Shown here: piece by piece, positions 52,773-62,078 of the stretch
Layout of the letters: each line of letters starts with the position of its first letter
Numbering within the stretch: the first letter of the stretch is position 1
From: Bradyrhizobium diazoefficiens
GTDB taxonomy: Bacteria > Pseudomonadota > Alphaproteobacteria > Rhizobiales > Xanthobacteraceae
NCBI RefSeq assembly: GCF_018131185.1
Contig: NZ_JAFCJE010000001.1
Coordinates: 586,001-650,000, forward strand
DNA length: 64,000 nt
Reading direction: 5' to 3'
Translations under genes and position numbers: made by a program
Notes under the pieces: model-generated
The model's database searches: none
What the model saw: only the letters and a program-made list of their open reading frames with translations
What the model was told of the DNA's origin: nothing

Positions 52773-53627
52773 TCACCACTTCAATTCGCGCATCAGCGCC
52801 TTCGGCGGGTGCCCGAACAACTCCGCCACCGAGTTCGGGTCGAGTTGGTCGAGACCCTCGAACTCCTCGGCATGGATGCCGCGGGTGACGAACAGGCAGT
52901 CGATGCCGAATTCGCGCGCGCCGGTCAGGTCGGTGCGGACGGAGTCGCCGATCGCGAGCACCTTTTTCCGGTCGATCTGGTGGCCCTGGCGTTCGCCGGC
53001 GAGCGCCATTGCGCGCTCATAGATCGGGCGGTGCGGCTTGCCGTAGAAGATCACTTCGCCACCGAGCTCGCGATACAGTTCCGCGATTGCGCCGGCGCAA
53101 TAGATCAGCCGGTCGCCGCGTTCCACCACGATGTCGGGGTTGGCGCAGACCAGCGTCAGCTTGCGCTCGCGCGCCTTCAGCATCATGCCGCGATAGTCTT
53201 CCGCCGTCTCGGTCTCGTCGTCATAAAGGCCGGTGCAGACGATGTAATCGGCTTCCTCCAGCGGCGCGGTCACGGCATCGAGGCCCCGATAGATCGAGTT
53301 GTCGCGCTCGGGGCCGAGCCAGAACATCTTGCGTCCGGGATGCTCGGCGACATAGAGCCGCGTCAGGTCGCCCGAAGACACGATCGCGTCATAGGTCTCG
53401 TCGGCAACGCCGAGCTTGCGCAATTGCCGCTGCACCGAGTCGGCCGGCCGCGGTGCGTTGGTGATCAGGATCACCGTACCGCCGCGGCTGCGATAGGTGT
53501 GCAGCGCCTCGCAGGCTTCGGGGAAGGATTCGAGGCCGTTATGGACGACGCCCCAGATGTCGCTGAGCACGACATCGACGCCGCCCACGAGCTCACGCAG
53601 GCTTTCGGCGAAATGCAGCGTGGTCAT
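52773..53627 (-). CDS. HAD-IIA family phosphatase (TIGR01459 type)
   Basis: The 284-residue HAD hydrolase has motif I as LSDIWGVVHNG (Asp nucleophile and a second Asp replaced as usual in IIA), TNAPRP (motif II), YGKPHRPIYERAMA, and VLAIGDSVRTDLTGAREFGID with the motif IV aspartates. The NagD-like cap lies in the middle. It is an alphaproteobacterial family of unknown substrate, possibly a sugar phosphate or nucleotide. It lies 15 bases after the TipF-like gene and is probably co-transcribed. Confidence 0.92.
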   Translation of the reverse strand: MTTLHFAESLRELVGGVDVVLSDIWGVVHNGLESFPEACEALHTYRSRGGTVILITNAPRPADSVQRQLRKLGVADETYDAIVSSGDLTRLYVAEHPGRKMFWLGPERDNSIYRGLDAVTAPLEEADYIVCTGLYDDETETAEDYRGMMLKARERKLTLVCANPDIVVERGDRLIYCAGAIAELYRELGGEVIFYGKPHRPIYERAMALAGERQGHQIDRKKVLAIGDSVRTDLTGAREFGIDCLFVTRGIHAEEFEGLDQLDPNSVAELFGHPPKALMRELKW

Positions 53628-53642
53628 GATGCGCGCGGCCGG

Positions 53643-55148
53643 TCAGATCCGGCGCGCGAGCGCCGCGTTGCCGCTGATGCGTTGTGCCGGAGCTGCGGCT
53701 GATGTCGTGCCAGATGTCGTGCCTTGGCTGGGGGGAGCGGAGCCATTGGATCCCTGAATGTCCTGCGCCTGGTTCGGCGCGGCCCCGCCGGTAGCAGATG
53801 CCCCCTCCGGCCGCAATGGCCGGGGCGGCGCGAACAGGAAGCCCTGGCCGAACCGCACGTCATAGTCGAGCAGGTCCACGACCGCGCGCTCGCCTTCGAT
53901 CCTTTCGGCGATCAGGTCGATGCCGAAGCGGCCGAGCAGGTCGGAGAGGTCGGAGGGATGGATGTCCGAGGCCGAGGACTGCCTGGGGTCGAGCAGCAGC
54001 GTGGCCGGAACCTTAATGAAGCGCACCCCGCGGTCGGCCAGCTCGCGCGGCTCGATCCTGAGATCCGTGACATGGTCGATCGAGAAACGGAAGCCGCGCT
54101 GGGCGAGCGCTGCGAGATTCTCGGTCTCGGCCGGGCCGAGATTGCGGAACGTCGATTGCTTGAACTCCAGCACCAGCGAGGGCGCCAGCGCCCGGTTGGC
54201 TTCGAGGAAGTCGAGGCATTGCGCGAAGGTGGTGGAATTGCCGAGCGTCGAAGCCGCGACGTTGCAGAACACGCCGACGTCCTTGTTGCGCACCATCAGG
54301 CGTCGCAGCACCTGCACACAGCGCAGCATCACCATGTTGTCGATCCGCCCGATCAGCCCGGAGGCCTCCGCGATGCTGATGAACTCCTCGGCTGCGATCA
54401 ACTGGTCGCGGTCGTCGCGCAGGCGCGTCACCGCCTCGTAGAACCGCACCTTGCGCTGCGGCAGCGTCACCATCGGCTGGAGGAAGATGTCGATGCGGTT
54501 CTCCTCGACGGCGTTGCGGAGCGTCGCCAGCAGCTGAGTCTGGTTGCGTCCGGAGGCCGTCTGAGACGGGTTGATGGTCTGGGGCTGGACCGCCGGCGCC
54601 GGCCGCGGATGCGCCAGCGGAGGCGGAGGTGCTGCGGGTAGCGGGGGAGGGGCAGCCGGGCGTTCGTCGAGCGGCGCCGCCAGATCGATGGGCTGCTCCG
54701 GCTCGGACCAGGCCGCCGGGGCGGCGGCCGGCGTCGGTGCGCCGCCGGCCAGCAAGTCCTCATGGGCCGACACGGTGGTTGCGAGCTGCTTGACCAAGCC
54801 GCCGAGCTCATTGATCTCGCCGACCACGGACTGGATGCGGTCGGAGTTGGTCGAATTGGACGAGGCGATGCGTCCCTCGATCGCAGCTAGCCGGCGGCCG
54901 AACTCGGCGACCTGGCGGGCGAGATCGGCGGTGCCACGCGACAGATCGGCGATCTGGCCGCCGACGTCGCTGCGGTCGCGCAGCCGCATCGACACCGCGT
55001 TGTAGAGGATCAGGAAGGTCAGCACGGTCAGCGCCACGATCGCCGATTCGGTTCCACTGATGCCGGCGACGGCGTAGAGCACAAGCCCGAGCGAGGCCGC
55101 GACCAGAACCATGCAGAAGGCGATGAAGATCGTCGAAATGCGAATCAT
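53643..55148 (-). CDS. EAL-domain protein, TipF-like, degenerate active site
   Basis: The 501-residue protein has two N-terminal membrane helices (TIFIAFCMVLVAASLGLVLY, ALTVLTFLILYNAVSM), a coiled coil (residues about 75-140), a Pro/Ala-rich linker and an EAL domain from about residue 205. The EAL motif reads YEAVTRL. IDHVTDL replaces DDFG, IKVPATLL replaces the K-x-D, and AERIEGE replaces E-G-V-E, so cyclic-di-GMP hydrolysis is unlikely. This layout matches TipF, the c-di-GMP-binding flagellar positioning factor of Caulobacter. A Pro/Ala-rich tail of about 60 residues follows. The N-terminus is probably inner-membrane. Confidence 0.85.
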   Translation of the reverse strand: MIRISTIFIAFCMVLVAASLGLVLYAVAGISGTESAIVALTVLTFLILYNAVSMRLRDRSDVGGQIADLSRGTADLARQVAEFGRRLAAIEGRIASSNSTNSDRIQSVVGEINELGGLVKQLATTVSAHEDLLAGGAPTPAAAPAAWSEPEQPIDLAAPLDERPAAPPPLPAAPPPPLAHPRPAPAVQPQTINPSQTASGRNQTQLLATLRNAVEENRIDIFLQPMVTLPQRKVRFYEAVTRLRDDRDQLIAAEEFISIAEASGLIGRIDNMVMLRCVQVLRRLMVRNKDVGVFCNVAASTLGNSTTFAQCLDFLEANRALAPSLVLEFKQSTFRNLGPAETENLAALAQRGFRFSIDHVTDLRIEPRELADRGVRFIKVPATLLLDPRQSSASDIHPSDLSDLLGRFGIDLIAERIEGERAVVDLLDYDVRFGQGFLFAPPRPLRPEGASATGGAAPNQAQDIQGSNGSAPPSQGTTSGTTSAAAPAQRISGNAALARRI

Positions 55149-55292
55149 GCCGCGCGTTACGCCTTTAAGAGCTGACTGCCTCGCCCGGGAAAATACGGGT
55201 CGCGTTGCGATCCCGTCACGCCTCGTGCTCCCCCTAGGCCGAATGACCCTAACATCATTGTTGATTCGAGGGGATAGCGGCCTGGTCGCGGC

Positions 55293-56855
55293 TCATGTCA
55301 ATCCAGCCCGGCGAAAGCCATCGATGTAGCGGTCGCGGTCGCGGGCAAGCTTGACCGGCATGAACTCGGCGAGCCAGGCGAGGGAGATATTCGGCTGCGC
55401 ACGGCGCAGCTCCCTCAGCGCCGCCTGGGCGAGATCCGTCTGCCCAGCCATGCCGGCAGCCGCTGTCAGCACCCGGTGCGCGCCGACGAAATCGCTGCGC
55501 TGGCGCAGGGCCTCCTGGGCGAGCCGGATGGCCTCCGCGTCATCGCCGCCGAGGAAGCGGGCATAAGCGGCGATGCCGTAATAGACGGGCGCATAGGGAT
55601 CGCGCGGGCTGAGGCGGATCGCCCGTCGAGCGGCCTCGTCGGCGTCCTGCCAGCGGCCGCAATAGCCGAGCGCCAATCCATAATAGCCCTGCGCCAGGGC
55701 GAAATTCGGATTGAGCCGCAACGCGGTCTCGAATTCGGCCAGCGAATCCTCGAACCGGCGTGCAAACAGATTGACGTGCCCGAGCGCGTTGTGAGCCCAG
55801 GCATCCTCGTTGTCGGCACGGATCGCGGCTCGTGCGGCACGTTCGGCGCCGGGGATCGCAGTGCTCATCTCCATCCAGCCCATATGGGCTGTGAACATGT
55901 AGCTGGTGCCGAGCAGTCCGAGCGCCTTGCCGTAGTTGGGGTCGAGCGCGATGGCCTTCTCGAGCAGTGCCTGCGCGACGACGTGATCCTGCCGTGTCAC
56001 ACGCCAGTAATGCGAAAGCGCGCGCATCACGAGATCCCAAGCGTCCATGCTGTCCGGCGGCTTGCGTTGGGCGCGATAGCTTTCCGCGGCATAGAGCTGC
56101 GGCTCGATCGCGGCGACGATGGCCTCGGTGATCTCGTCCTGCACGGCAAACACGTCGGCGAGCTCGCGATCGTAACGTTCCGCCCAGAGATGACTGCCGG
56201 TGGCGACGTCGTTAAGTTGCGCGGTGATGCGCACGCGATCACCGTCCTTGCGGACGCTGCCTTCGACGACATAGCGGACGCCGAGCTCCTCCGCGACCTC
56301 ACGCAGATGAACCGCGCGGCCCTTGTAGATGAACGAGGAGTTGCGCGCGATCACGAAGAACCAGCGCAGCTTCGACAGAGCGGTAATGATGTCTTCGCTC
56401 ATGCCGTCCGAGAAATACTCCTGCTCGGCCTCGCCGCTCATATTCACGAACGGCAGGACCGCGATGGCGGGCCGGTCGGGCAGCGGCAAGCCCGCCGGTG
56501 TTGCGGTGGCCGGCCGGCTCGCCACTGCCGGCGTCGCCGCCTCCGAGAGCTCGGTGACCTCGCCGACAAACCGGACGCCTTTTCGCGCGATGGTTCGGAT
56601 CAGCCGCTGCTCCTCACCACTGTCGTCGACCGCGCGCCGCGCGGCGTTGATCCGGCTGGTGAGGGTTGATTCCGAGACGACGCGGCCGTTCCAGACCGCG
56701 TCGAGCAGATTGTCCCGCGTCGCCACGCGCTCGCGGTTACGAACGAGATAAAGCAGGAGATCAAACACCTGGGGCTCGAGCGCGATCAGCGCCTTCGCGC
56801 GGCGCAGTTCGCGCCGCTCGGCATCGAGCACGAAATCCTCGAAATGAAACGGCAC
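55293..56855 (-). CDS. CadC-like regulator: OmpR-type winged helix plus TolB-like and TPR domains
   Basis: The 520-residue protein has an N-terminal OmpR/PhoB-type winged helix (RRELRRAKALIALEPQVFDLLLYLVRNRERVATRDNLLDAVWNGRVVSESTLTSRINAARRAVDD). A region resembling the TolB N-terminal-like part of adenylate cyclase-type proteins follows (PAIAVLPFVNMSGEAEQEYFSDGMSEDIITALSKL). TPRs come last (ALGLLGTSY, AWAHNALGHVN, GYYGLALGYCGRWQDADEAARRAIRLSP). No transmembrane helix is apparent, unlike true CadC. GTG 56855 is the start. It probably regulates transcription of a target not identifiable here, and is divergent from the methyltransferase. Confidence 0.87.
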   Translation of the reverse strand: MPFHFEDFVLDAERRELRRAKALIALEPQVFDLLLYLVRNRERVATRDNLLDAVWNGRVVSESTLTSRINAARRAVDDSGEEQRLIRTIARKGVRFVGEVTELSEAATPAVASRPATATPAGLPLPDRPAIAVLPFVNMSGEAEQEYFSDGMSEDIITALSKLRWFFVIARNSSFIYKGRAVHLREVAEELGVRYVVEGSVRKDGDRVRITAQLNDVATGSHLWAERYDRELADVFAVQDEITEAIVAAIEPQLYAAESYRAQRKPPDSMDAWDLVMRALSHYWRVTRQDHVVAQALLEKAIALDPNYGKALGLLGTSYMFTAHMGWMEMSTAIPGAERAARAAIRADNEDAWAHNALGHVNLFARRFEDSLAEFETALRLNPNFALAQGYYGLALGYCGRWQDADEAARRAIRLSPRDPYAPVYYGIAAYARFLGGDDAEAIRLAQEALRQRSDFVGAHRVLTAAAGMAGQTDLAQAALRELRRAQPNISLAWLAEFMPVKLARDRDRYIDGFRRAGLT

Positions 56856-56975
56856 GCCAGTCTCGGCTCCGGCTCGGAAATCAAGGTGATCTCAGCGTAA
56901 AATAACGCCGCTCTCAAGGCCAGCGCGTCGCGCACACCCTATCGTCCCGGCGTTTTCAAACCCTGGAGAATTGCC

Positions 56976-57815
56976 ATGTCGACATCCGCCGCACTCAAAC
57001 AGGCTCCGGCCCAGCCCGATCTAGCCGCCGTCAAGCAGCGCCAGCATGGCGCCTGGTCATCGGGCGACTATGCCGTGGTCGGGACCACACTGCAGATCGT
57101 CGGCGAGCAACTCTGCGAATCCCTGGATTTGCGAGCCGGCAGCAAGGTGCTGGACGTCGCTGCCGGCAACGGCAACGCGACGCTGGCCGCGGCCCGGCGC
57201 TGGTGTGACGTCACATCCACCGACTATGTTCCGGAGTTGCTCAAGCGCGGGCAGGAGCGCGCGGCGGCGGACCACCTGACGGTCGAATTTCGCGAGGCGG
57301 ACGCCGAAGCCCTGCCGTTTGCGGACGCGAGCTACGACGTCGTGCTCTCGACCTTCGGGGTGATGTTCACGCCGGACCAGGACAAGGCGGCCTCCGAGCT
57401 CGCACGCGTCTGCAAATCCGGCGGCAAGATCGGCCTGGCCAATTGGACCCCGCAGGGCTTCATCGGCCAGCTGTTCAAGACCATAGGCAAGCATCTGCCG
57501 CCGCCGGCCGGCGTGAAGTCGCCGGCGCTGTGGGGCACGCGGGCACGACTCGAGGAGATGTTCGCAAGCCAAGCCTGCGACATCTCGGCCGAGCCTCGCA
57601 TGTTCGTGTTCCGCTACCGCTCGCCCGAGCATTGGCTCGATGTCTTCAAGACCTTCTACGGGCCGACGCTGAAGGCGTTTGCCGCGCTCGACGAGAGCGG
57701 CCAGGCTGCGCTGAGACGCGATCTGCTGGCGCTGCTCGGAGAATTCAACCATGCCGATGACGGCACCATCGTCGTGCACAGCGAGTATCTGGAAGTCGTG
57801 ATCACCAAGCGCTGA
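56976..57815 (+). CDS. class I SAM-dependent methyltransferase
   Basis: The 279-residue protein has the SAM-binding motif KVLDVAAGNGNATLAAAR (residues about 54-72), post-motif FREADAEALPFADASYDVVLSTFGVMFTPDQDKAASELARVCKSGGKIGLANWTPQG. A C-terminal substrate domain includes HADDGTIVVHSEYLEVVI. It belongs to the UbiE/Methyltransf_11-like group. The methyl acceptor is unknown. It stands alone, divergent from the CadC-like regulator, which might control it. Confidence 0.9.
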   Translation: MSTSAALKQAPAQPDLAAVKQRQHGAWSSGDYAVVGTTLQIVGEQLCESLDLRAGSKVLDVAAGNGNATLAAARRWCDVTSTDYVPELLKRGQERAAADHLTVEFREADAEALPFADASYDVVLSTFGVMFTPDQDKAASELARVCKSGGKIGLANWTPQGFIGQLFKTIGKHLPPPAGVKSPALWGTRARLEEMFASQACDISAEPRMFVFRYRSPEHWLDVFKTFYGPTLKAFAALDESGQAALRRDLLALLGEFNHADDGTIVVHSEYLEVVITKR

Positions 57816-57865
57816 GACGCCGCTTGATCGGGCCGGGCAAGCTCCGGCTCGATCGTCGTCATCGG

Positions 57866-58999
57866 CTAGAATGGGGCGCTTGCACCGACCGTGTCGGCAG
57901 AGACCGCCTGGCGGGTGCCGAGCGGTTTCGGCTGCCCCTCGGTCGTATCCCGCAGGGTCTGCCGCTCGATCTCCGAATTCAGCTCGGCGCCGAACATGAT
58001 GACGATCGCCGACATCCACATCCACGTCATCAGGCCGATCGCCGCTCCGAGCGAGCCGTAGGTCGCGTTGTAATTGGCGAATTCGGAGAGATACCAGGAC
58101 AGGAGCGCCGAGCCGGCGATCCAGAGGAGGGCCGCGATCACCGCGCCGAGGCTCAGCCATTGCCAGCGCGGGGCATCGCGACTGGGCGCGAAGCGGTACA
58201 GGATCGCAAGCGCCACCAGCAGGATGAGGAACAGCAGCGGCCATCGCGCCAGCGCCACGATCAGCTTGCTTTCGGGCGCCATGCCGAGGTGATTGAGCGC
58301 GAGCGGGAAGGCGACGACGGCACCGACCATCAGCAACAGCGCCACGATGCCGCCGACCGTGAAGGCCAGCGATACCATGTTGAGCTTGACGAAGCTCCGC
58401 TTCTCACGCTCCTCATAGGCGACATTCAAGGCATCGAAGATCGCCTTGACGCCCGCATTGGCGCTCCAGATCGCGAGCAGGAGGCCGAGCAGGAAGGTGG
58501 CGCCGAGCGTGGTATTGCCGTTCGAGACCACGCGCGCGACCTGATCCTCGACGATCTGGAACGAACCTTCGGGCAGCATCGTCGCAAGCGTGTGGAGATT
58601 GGAGCTGATCGTGGAGGGATCGGCGAACAGGCCGTAGGAGGAGACCACCGCCGTGACGGCAGGGAAAACCGCGAGCAGCCCAAAGAATACGACGCCGCCT
58701 GCGGTCGCCAGCAGCCGATCCTCGTCGATGCGTTGATAAGTGCGCCAGAAGATATCCTTCCAGCCCGCCCAGGGAATCGTGAACGGGCTCTTCGCATGAC
58801 GGCCGCGGCCAGGCTGCACGGCCGCGCCCGCCGGATGGGTTTCCGGTGAATTCGCCTCGCCTTTGCGGCGGTCTTGGGGAGGTCCCGACCGGACCAGGCC
58901 GGAGTCCTGAAAGTAGCGCTCCGCCGTCAGCACGAAGACGGCGGTTGCCGCCACCAGCAGCCAGCTGTCGATCTGCTCGGAGCGCCGCACCAGCATCAA
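57866..58999 (-). CDS. YihY/BrkB family membrane protein
   Basis: The 377-residue protein has an N-terminal helix, a disordered charged segment, then the YihY/BrkB domain with about six helices. Examples are GWKDIFWRTYQRIDEDRLLATAGGVVFFGLLAVFPAVTAVVS and WSANAGVKAIFDALNVAYEE, plus PSRDAPRWQWLSLGAVIAALLWIAGSALLSWYL. The family is inner-membrane and of unsettled function (once mis-annotated as RNase BN). The start overlaps the holin-like gene by four bases, so the two are coupled. Confidence 0.93.
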   Translation of the reverse strand: MMLVRRSEQIDSWLLVAATAVFVLTAERYFQDSGLVRSGPPQDRRKGEANSPETHPAGAAVQPGRGRHAKSPFTIPWAGWKDIFWRTYQRIDEDRLLATAGGVVFFGLLAVFPAVTAVVSSYGLFADPSTISSNLHTLATMLPEGSFQIVEDQVARVVSNGNTTLGATFLLGLLLAIWSANAGVKAIFDALNVAYEEREKRSFVKLNMVSLAFTVGGIVALLLMVGAVVAFPLALNHLGMAPESKLIVALARWPLLFLILLVALAILYRFAPSRDAPRWQWLSLGAVIAALLWIAGSALLSWYLSEFANYNATYGSLGAAIGLMTWMWMSAIVIMFGAELNSEIERQTLRDTTEGQPKPLGTRQAVSADTVGASAPF

Positions 59000-59583
59000 G
59001 CGTCCAATCGATGGCCGTGACGCCTGCGGCGTGCCGCAGTGAACCCCGCCAGTCCAATTGCCGCGAGCATCAAGCCAAGCTGCACGGGCCGGTTGGTGCG
59101 CGCTGGCAACGCTCTTGCGCCATGGCGGCGCTCGCCGGGCGCGAGCGGCGCAAGGGGAATCGCGGTCGCGACCTCCTTCACCGCCTCCTTGACCGTTCCG
59201 CGCGGAATTCGCGGGGTCGCTATGGCCACGCGCAAACGGCTGGCAAGTGGCACGATCGGCCTGGCTTTGCGCTTCATCTGAGCGGCCGCCACGCCGGCAC
59301 AGATCGCGGCCAGCACCAGCAGCACCGCGCCGACGGCACCAAACCCCCAGAACTGCCCGTAAGCGATGGCGACCCAGCGGTACAGAGCCATCAGGCCGAC
59401 GAAGAATGCCGCCACAACGAACAGGCCCGCGACGGCGAACAGCCCGCCGGCAACGGCGTAAGACGTCACCTTGCCGGTGGCCTGGCTGGTCTGGTCACGC
59501 AGATAGGATTGAGCGGCGCGTTTGACGTGGTTGAGCTTCAGCGCCATGCCGGCGCGTAGCAATTCGCCCGATGGCGCGAGCAT
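58996..59583 (-). CDS. holin-like family membrane protein (DUF1469-type)
   Basis: The 195-residue protein has a soluble N-terminal segment, two hydrophobic helices (GGLFAVAGLFVVAAFFVGLM and WGFGAVGAVLLVLAAICAGVAAA), a long basic cytosolic linker and a final hydrophobic stretch. It resembles the putative actinobacteriophage holin III superfamily, but no phage gene is near. A GGAGG eight bases before the ATG at 59583 supports that start; 59547 is an alternative. It is translationally coupled to the YihY gene, so a joint envelope function is likely. Confidence 0.75.
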   Translation of the reverse strand: MLAPSGELLRAGMALKLNHVKRAAQSYLRDQTSQATGKVTSYAVAGGLFAVAGLFVVAAFFVGLMALYRWVAIAYGQFWGFGAVGAVLLVLAAICAGVAAAQMKRKARPIVPLASRLRVAIATPRIPRGTVKEAVKEVATAIPLAPLAPGERRHGARALPARTNRPVQLGLMLAAIGLAGFTAARRRRHGHRLDA

Positions 59584-59672
59584 CTGGACATCCTCCGAGA
59601 GCGAGAAAATTCGTCGGGGGATGAACGTGGCCGAATTTGACTTGTTCCGTTCGGGCCCGCGGCCGGGAGCGT

Positions 59673-60632
59673 TCAGTTGAGATCGGCGGCTGCGATCCAG
59701 AACACCTCGCCCTCGGATTCCTCGGTGTCGAGCCAGAGCAGCGGCAGTTCCGGAAAGGCCTCGTCGACCAGATCACGGCCGCGGCCGATCTCGCAGATCA
59801 GCCCGCCCTCCGGCGTCAGGTGCTCGGGCGCCTCGCGCAGGATCCGGCGCACCACGTCGAGGCCGTCGCGGCCCCCATCGAAGGCGAGCTTCGGCTCGGC
59901 CCGGCATTCCGGCGGCAGCGCCGCCATGCCTTCGGCATCGACATAGGGCGGATTGGTGATGATCAGGTCGTAGCGCGCATCGCCGAGCGGGGCGAACAGG
60001 TCGCCGCGATACAGGCTGATCCGGTCCTCGAGCCCGTATTCGCCGACATTTCGCGCGGCGACCTCGAACGCGCCCTTGGAGATGTCGACGGCATCGACGG
60101 TGGCGTTCGGAAAATGATGCGCGGCAAGGATGGCGAGGCATCCCGATCCCGTGCACAGATCGAGCACGCGCTCGACGGCCATGGGATCGTCGATCAGCGC
60201 GCCGGCGCTTTCTTCGCCGCCGAAATGCGACTCCAGCAGCTCGCCGATGAAGGAGCGCGGAACGATGACGCGCTCGTCGACATAGAAGGGCAGGCCGCGC
60301 ATGTAGATCTTGTTGACGAGATAGGCGGCCGGTTTGCGCGTGGTGACCCGCTGATGAATGAGATCGAGGACGGTCTTGCCCTCCGCGGCCGTGACGCGCG
60401 CGTTGGCGAACATCTCGAACTGTTCGGGATTGAGGTGCAGCGCCTCGCTGACCAGGAAGGCGGCCTCGGCAACCGGATCGGTCGTGCCATGGGCAAAGGC
60501 GAGCTCGGCTTCGACAAAGCGGCTCACCGCATAGCGGACGTAATCGAGCAGCGTGAGAAGTTCGCCCGGACCGATCTTGGCAAATCTTGGCGCGGCGCGG
60601 CCGCGCCCGGACTTTTTGGATGGTTTTGCCAT
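59673..60632 (-). CDS. prmB: ribosomal protein L3 N5-glutamine methyltransferase PrmB
   Basis: PrmB methylates a glutamine of ribosomal protein L3. The 319-residue enzyme has the PrmB N-terminal domain (TLLDYVRYAVSRFVEAELAFAHGTTDPVAEAAFLV). LDLCTGSGCLAILAAHHFP binds SAM, and NPPYVDAEGMAALPPE is the glutamine-binding motif. KRxxG-like FAKIGPGELL precedes it. PrmB rather than HemK/PrmC is indicated by the start and length. The stop and start of moaE and prmB share one base (TGATG), so the two are coupled. Confidence 0.94.
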   Translation of the reverse strand: MAKPSKKSGRGRAAPRFAKIGPGELLTLLDYVRYAVSRFVEAELAFAHGTTDPVAEAAFLVSEALHLNPEQFEMFANARVTAAEGKTVLDLIHQRVTTRKPAAYLVNKIYMRGLPFYVDERVIVPRSFIGELLESHFGGEESAGALIDDPMAVERVLDLCTGSGCLAILAAHHFPNATVDAVDISKGAFEVAARNVGEYGLEDRISLYRGDLFAPLGDARYDLIITNPPYVDAEGMAALPPECRAEPKLAFDGGRDGLDVVRRILREAPEHLTPEGGLICEIGRGRDLVDEAFPELPLLWLDTEESEGEVFWIAAADLN

Positions 60633-61114
60633 CAGGATCGGGTCCAGCGTGCGGCGGCTTCGTCGTCGCGGGCCTGGGCCTCGACCCAGCCGGTGCCGGC
60701 GTCGCTTTCTTCCTTCTTCCAGAAGGGCGCGCTCGTCTTGAGATAATCCATCAGGAACTCGGCCGCCTGGAAGGCGGCCTGGCGGTGCTGCGAGGCGGCC
60801 AGCACCAGCACGATGTTCTGGCCCGGCATGAAGCGGCCGACGCGATGGATCACCGTGATGCCGTTCAGCGGCCAGCGCGAGGTCGCCTCGTCGACATGAC
60901 GCCTGATCTCTTCCTCGGCCATGCCGGGGTAATGTTCGAGCGTCAGCGCGGCGATGTTCGCGCTGTCCTCGTCGGCGCGGCAGATGCCGGAAAAGCTCAC
61001 GACGGCCCCGATGTCGGTGCGGCTCCCGGTCAGGAACGCGATTTCGCGGGCGATATCGAAATCATCCTCCTGAATACGAATCGTGACGGGGCAGGTGGAG
61101 ACAGGGGAGGCCAT
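60632..61114 (-). CDS. moaE: molybdopterin synthase catalytic subunit MoaE
   Basis: MoaE forms the molybdopterin synthase with MoaD and converts precursor Z to molybdopterin. The 160-residue protein has VSFSGICRADEDSANIAALTLEHYPGMAEEEI, then VIHRVGRFMPGQNIVLVLAASQHRQAAFQAAEFLMDYLKTSAPFWKKE, which includes the catalytic lysine region. It is three bases from moaD and overlaps prmB by one base. Confidence 0.96.
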   Translation of the reverse strand: MASPVSTCPVTIRIQEDDFDIAREIAFLTGSRTDIGAVVSFSGICRADEDSANIAALTLEHYPGMAEEEIRRHVDEATSRWPLNGITVIHRVGRFMPGQNIVLVLAASQHRQAAFQAAEFLMDYLKTSAPFWKKEESDAGTGWVEAQARDDEAAARWTRS

Positions 61115-61117
61115 GGT

Positions 61118-61369
61118 CTAGCCGCCGGTCATTGGCGGGAAGAACGCGATTTCGCGGGCGCCGGTGATCACAGCGTCCGATTTGACATGGGCGTGGTCGA
61201 TCGCGGCGCGGATCACCTTCGGCTTCTCGAACGCGTAGGCGTAGGCCTCGCTTTGGCTGGACAGCCAGGCGATCAGCTCCGCGACGGTGTGCACGGTCGC
61301 AGGGGGCTCGATGGTCTCCTCCGCCTTGCCGACGCGTTCGCGAACCCAGGCAAAATATTTCACCTTCAT
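61118..61369 (-). CDS. moaD: molybdopterin synthase sulfur carrier subunit MoaD
   Basis: The 83-residue ubiquitin-like protein begins MKVKYFAWVRERVGKAEETI and ends FPPMTGG, with the C-terminal double glycine needed for thiocarboxylation. The start ATG at 61369 overlaps the pgsA stop by four bases. It is on the minus strand in an operon pgsA-moaD-moaE-prmB. Confidence 0.96.
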   Translation of the reverse strand: MKVKYFAWVRERVGKAEETIEPPATVHTVAELIAWLSSQSEAYAYAFEKPKVIRAAIDHAHVKSDAVITGAREIAFFPPMTGG

Positions 61370-61983
61370 CCCTCGTCCTCCTTGATGAGGTGATGGATGC
61401 CGGCACGGAAATAGTCGTAGCCGGTGTAAATGGTCACGATCGCCGAGGCCCACAGCAGCGCGAGGCCAATCATCGAGACGACGGGCACCACCTCGTCGCC
61501 GGCAGGTCCCGCGAGCAGAAAGCCGATGGCAACGAGTTGGACCGTGGTCTTCCACTTGGCAAGCTTGGTCACGGGCACGCTGACGCGAAGCGCGGCAAGA
61601 TATTCGCGCAGGCCCGAGACCAGGATCTCGCGGCACAGGATCACGATGGCGGCCCACAGCGACCAGCCGTGGATGATGCCGTCGGCGGCCAGCATCAGCA
61701 GGCACGAGGCGACCAGCAGCTTGTCGGCGATCGGATCGAGCATCCGGCCGAACGCCGATTGCTGATTCCAGATCCGCGCATAATAGCCGTCGAGGTAGTC
61801 GGTCACCGCGGCGCCGATGAAGATGGCTACCGCCACCCAGCGCAGCCACAGCGGCTGATCCAGAATCGATTGCGCGTAGATGCATCCGACCACGACCGGG
61901 ATCGCGGCGATCCGGCCATAGGTCAGGATGTTCGGGAGGGACATCGCGCGGCTGGTCGTCCCTCGTGTCGTGGCGATGTTCAT
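61366..61983 (-). CDS. pgsA: CDP-diacylglycerol-glycerol-3-phosphate 3-phosphatidyltransferase
   Basis: PgsA makes phosphatidylglycerol phosphate in the inner membrane. The protein of about 205 residues has the CDP-alcohol phosphotransferase motif TDYLDGYYARIWNQQSAFGRMLDPIADK (D...DG..AR...G...D...D) and five or so hydrophobic helices. The ATG at 61983 has AGGACGG upstream, which decides the start over the frame to 62058. Another ATG at 61944 (MSLPNIL) is possible. It precedes moaD with a four-base overlap. Confidence 0.95.
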   Translation of the reverse strand: MNIATTRGTTSRAMSLPNILTYGRIAAIPVVVGCIYAQSILDQPLWLRWVAVAIFIGAAVTDYLDGYYARIWNQQSAFGRMLDPIADKLLVASCLLMLAADGIIHGWSLWAAIVILCREILVSGLREYLAALRVSVPVTKLAKWKTTVQLVAIGFLLAGPAGDEVVPVVSMIGLALLWASAIVTIYTGYDYFRAGIHHLIKEDEG

Positions 61984-62078
61984 CCGTCCTACCAATACCG
62001 CTGCGGCCTGAAGGTCAACCGTCCCGCTCCCAGATGGGGTGCGGGATGCGACGAGCATATGACCGCGACTCCTTTAGT

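Noticed and set aside
58996..59583. Holin-like protein as evidence of a prophage
   Set aside because: No other phage gene is near, and it is translationally coupled to a YihY/BrkB gene; this is a chromosomal membrane protein family.
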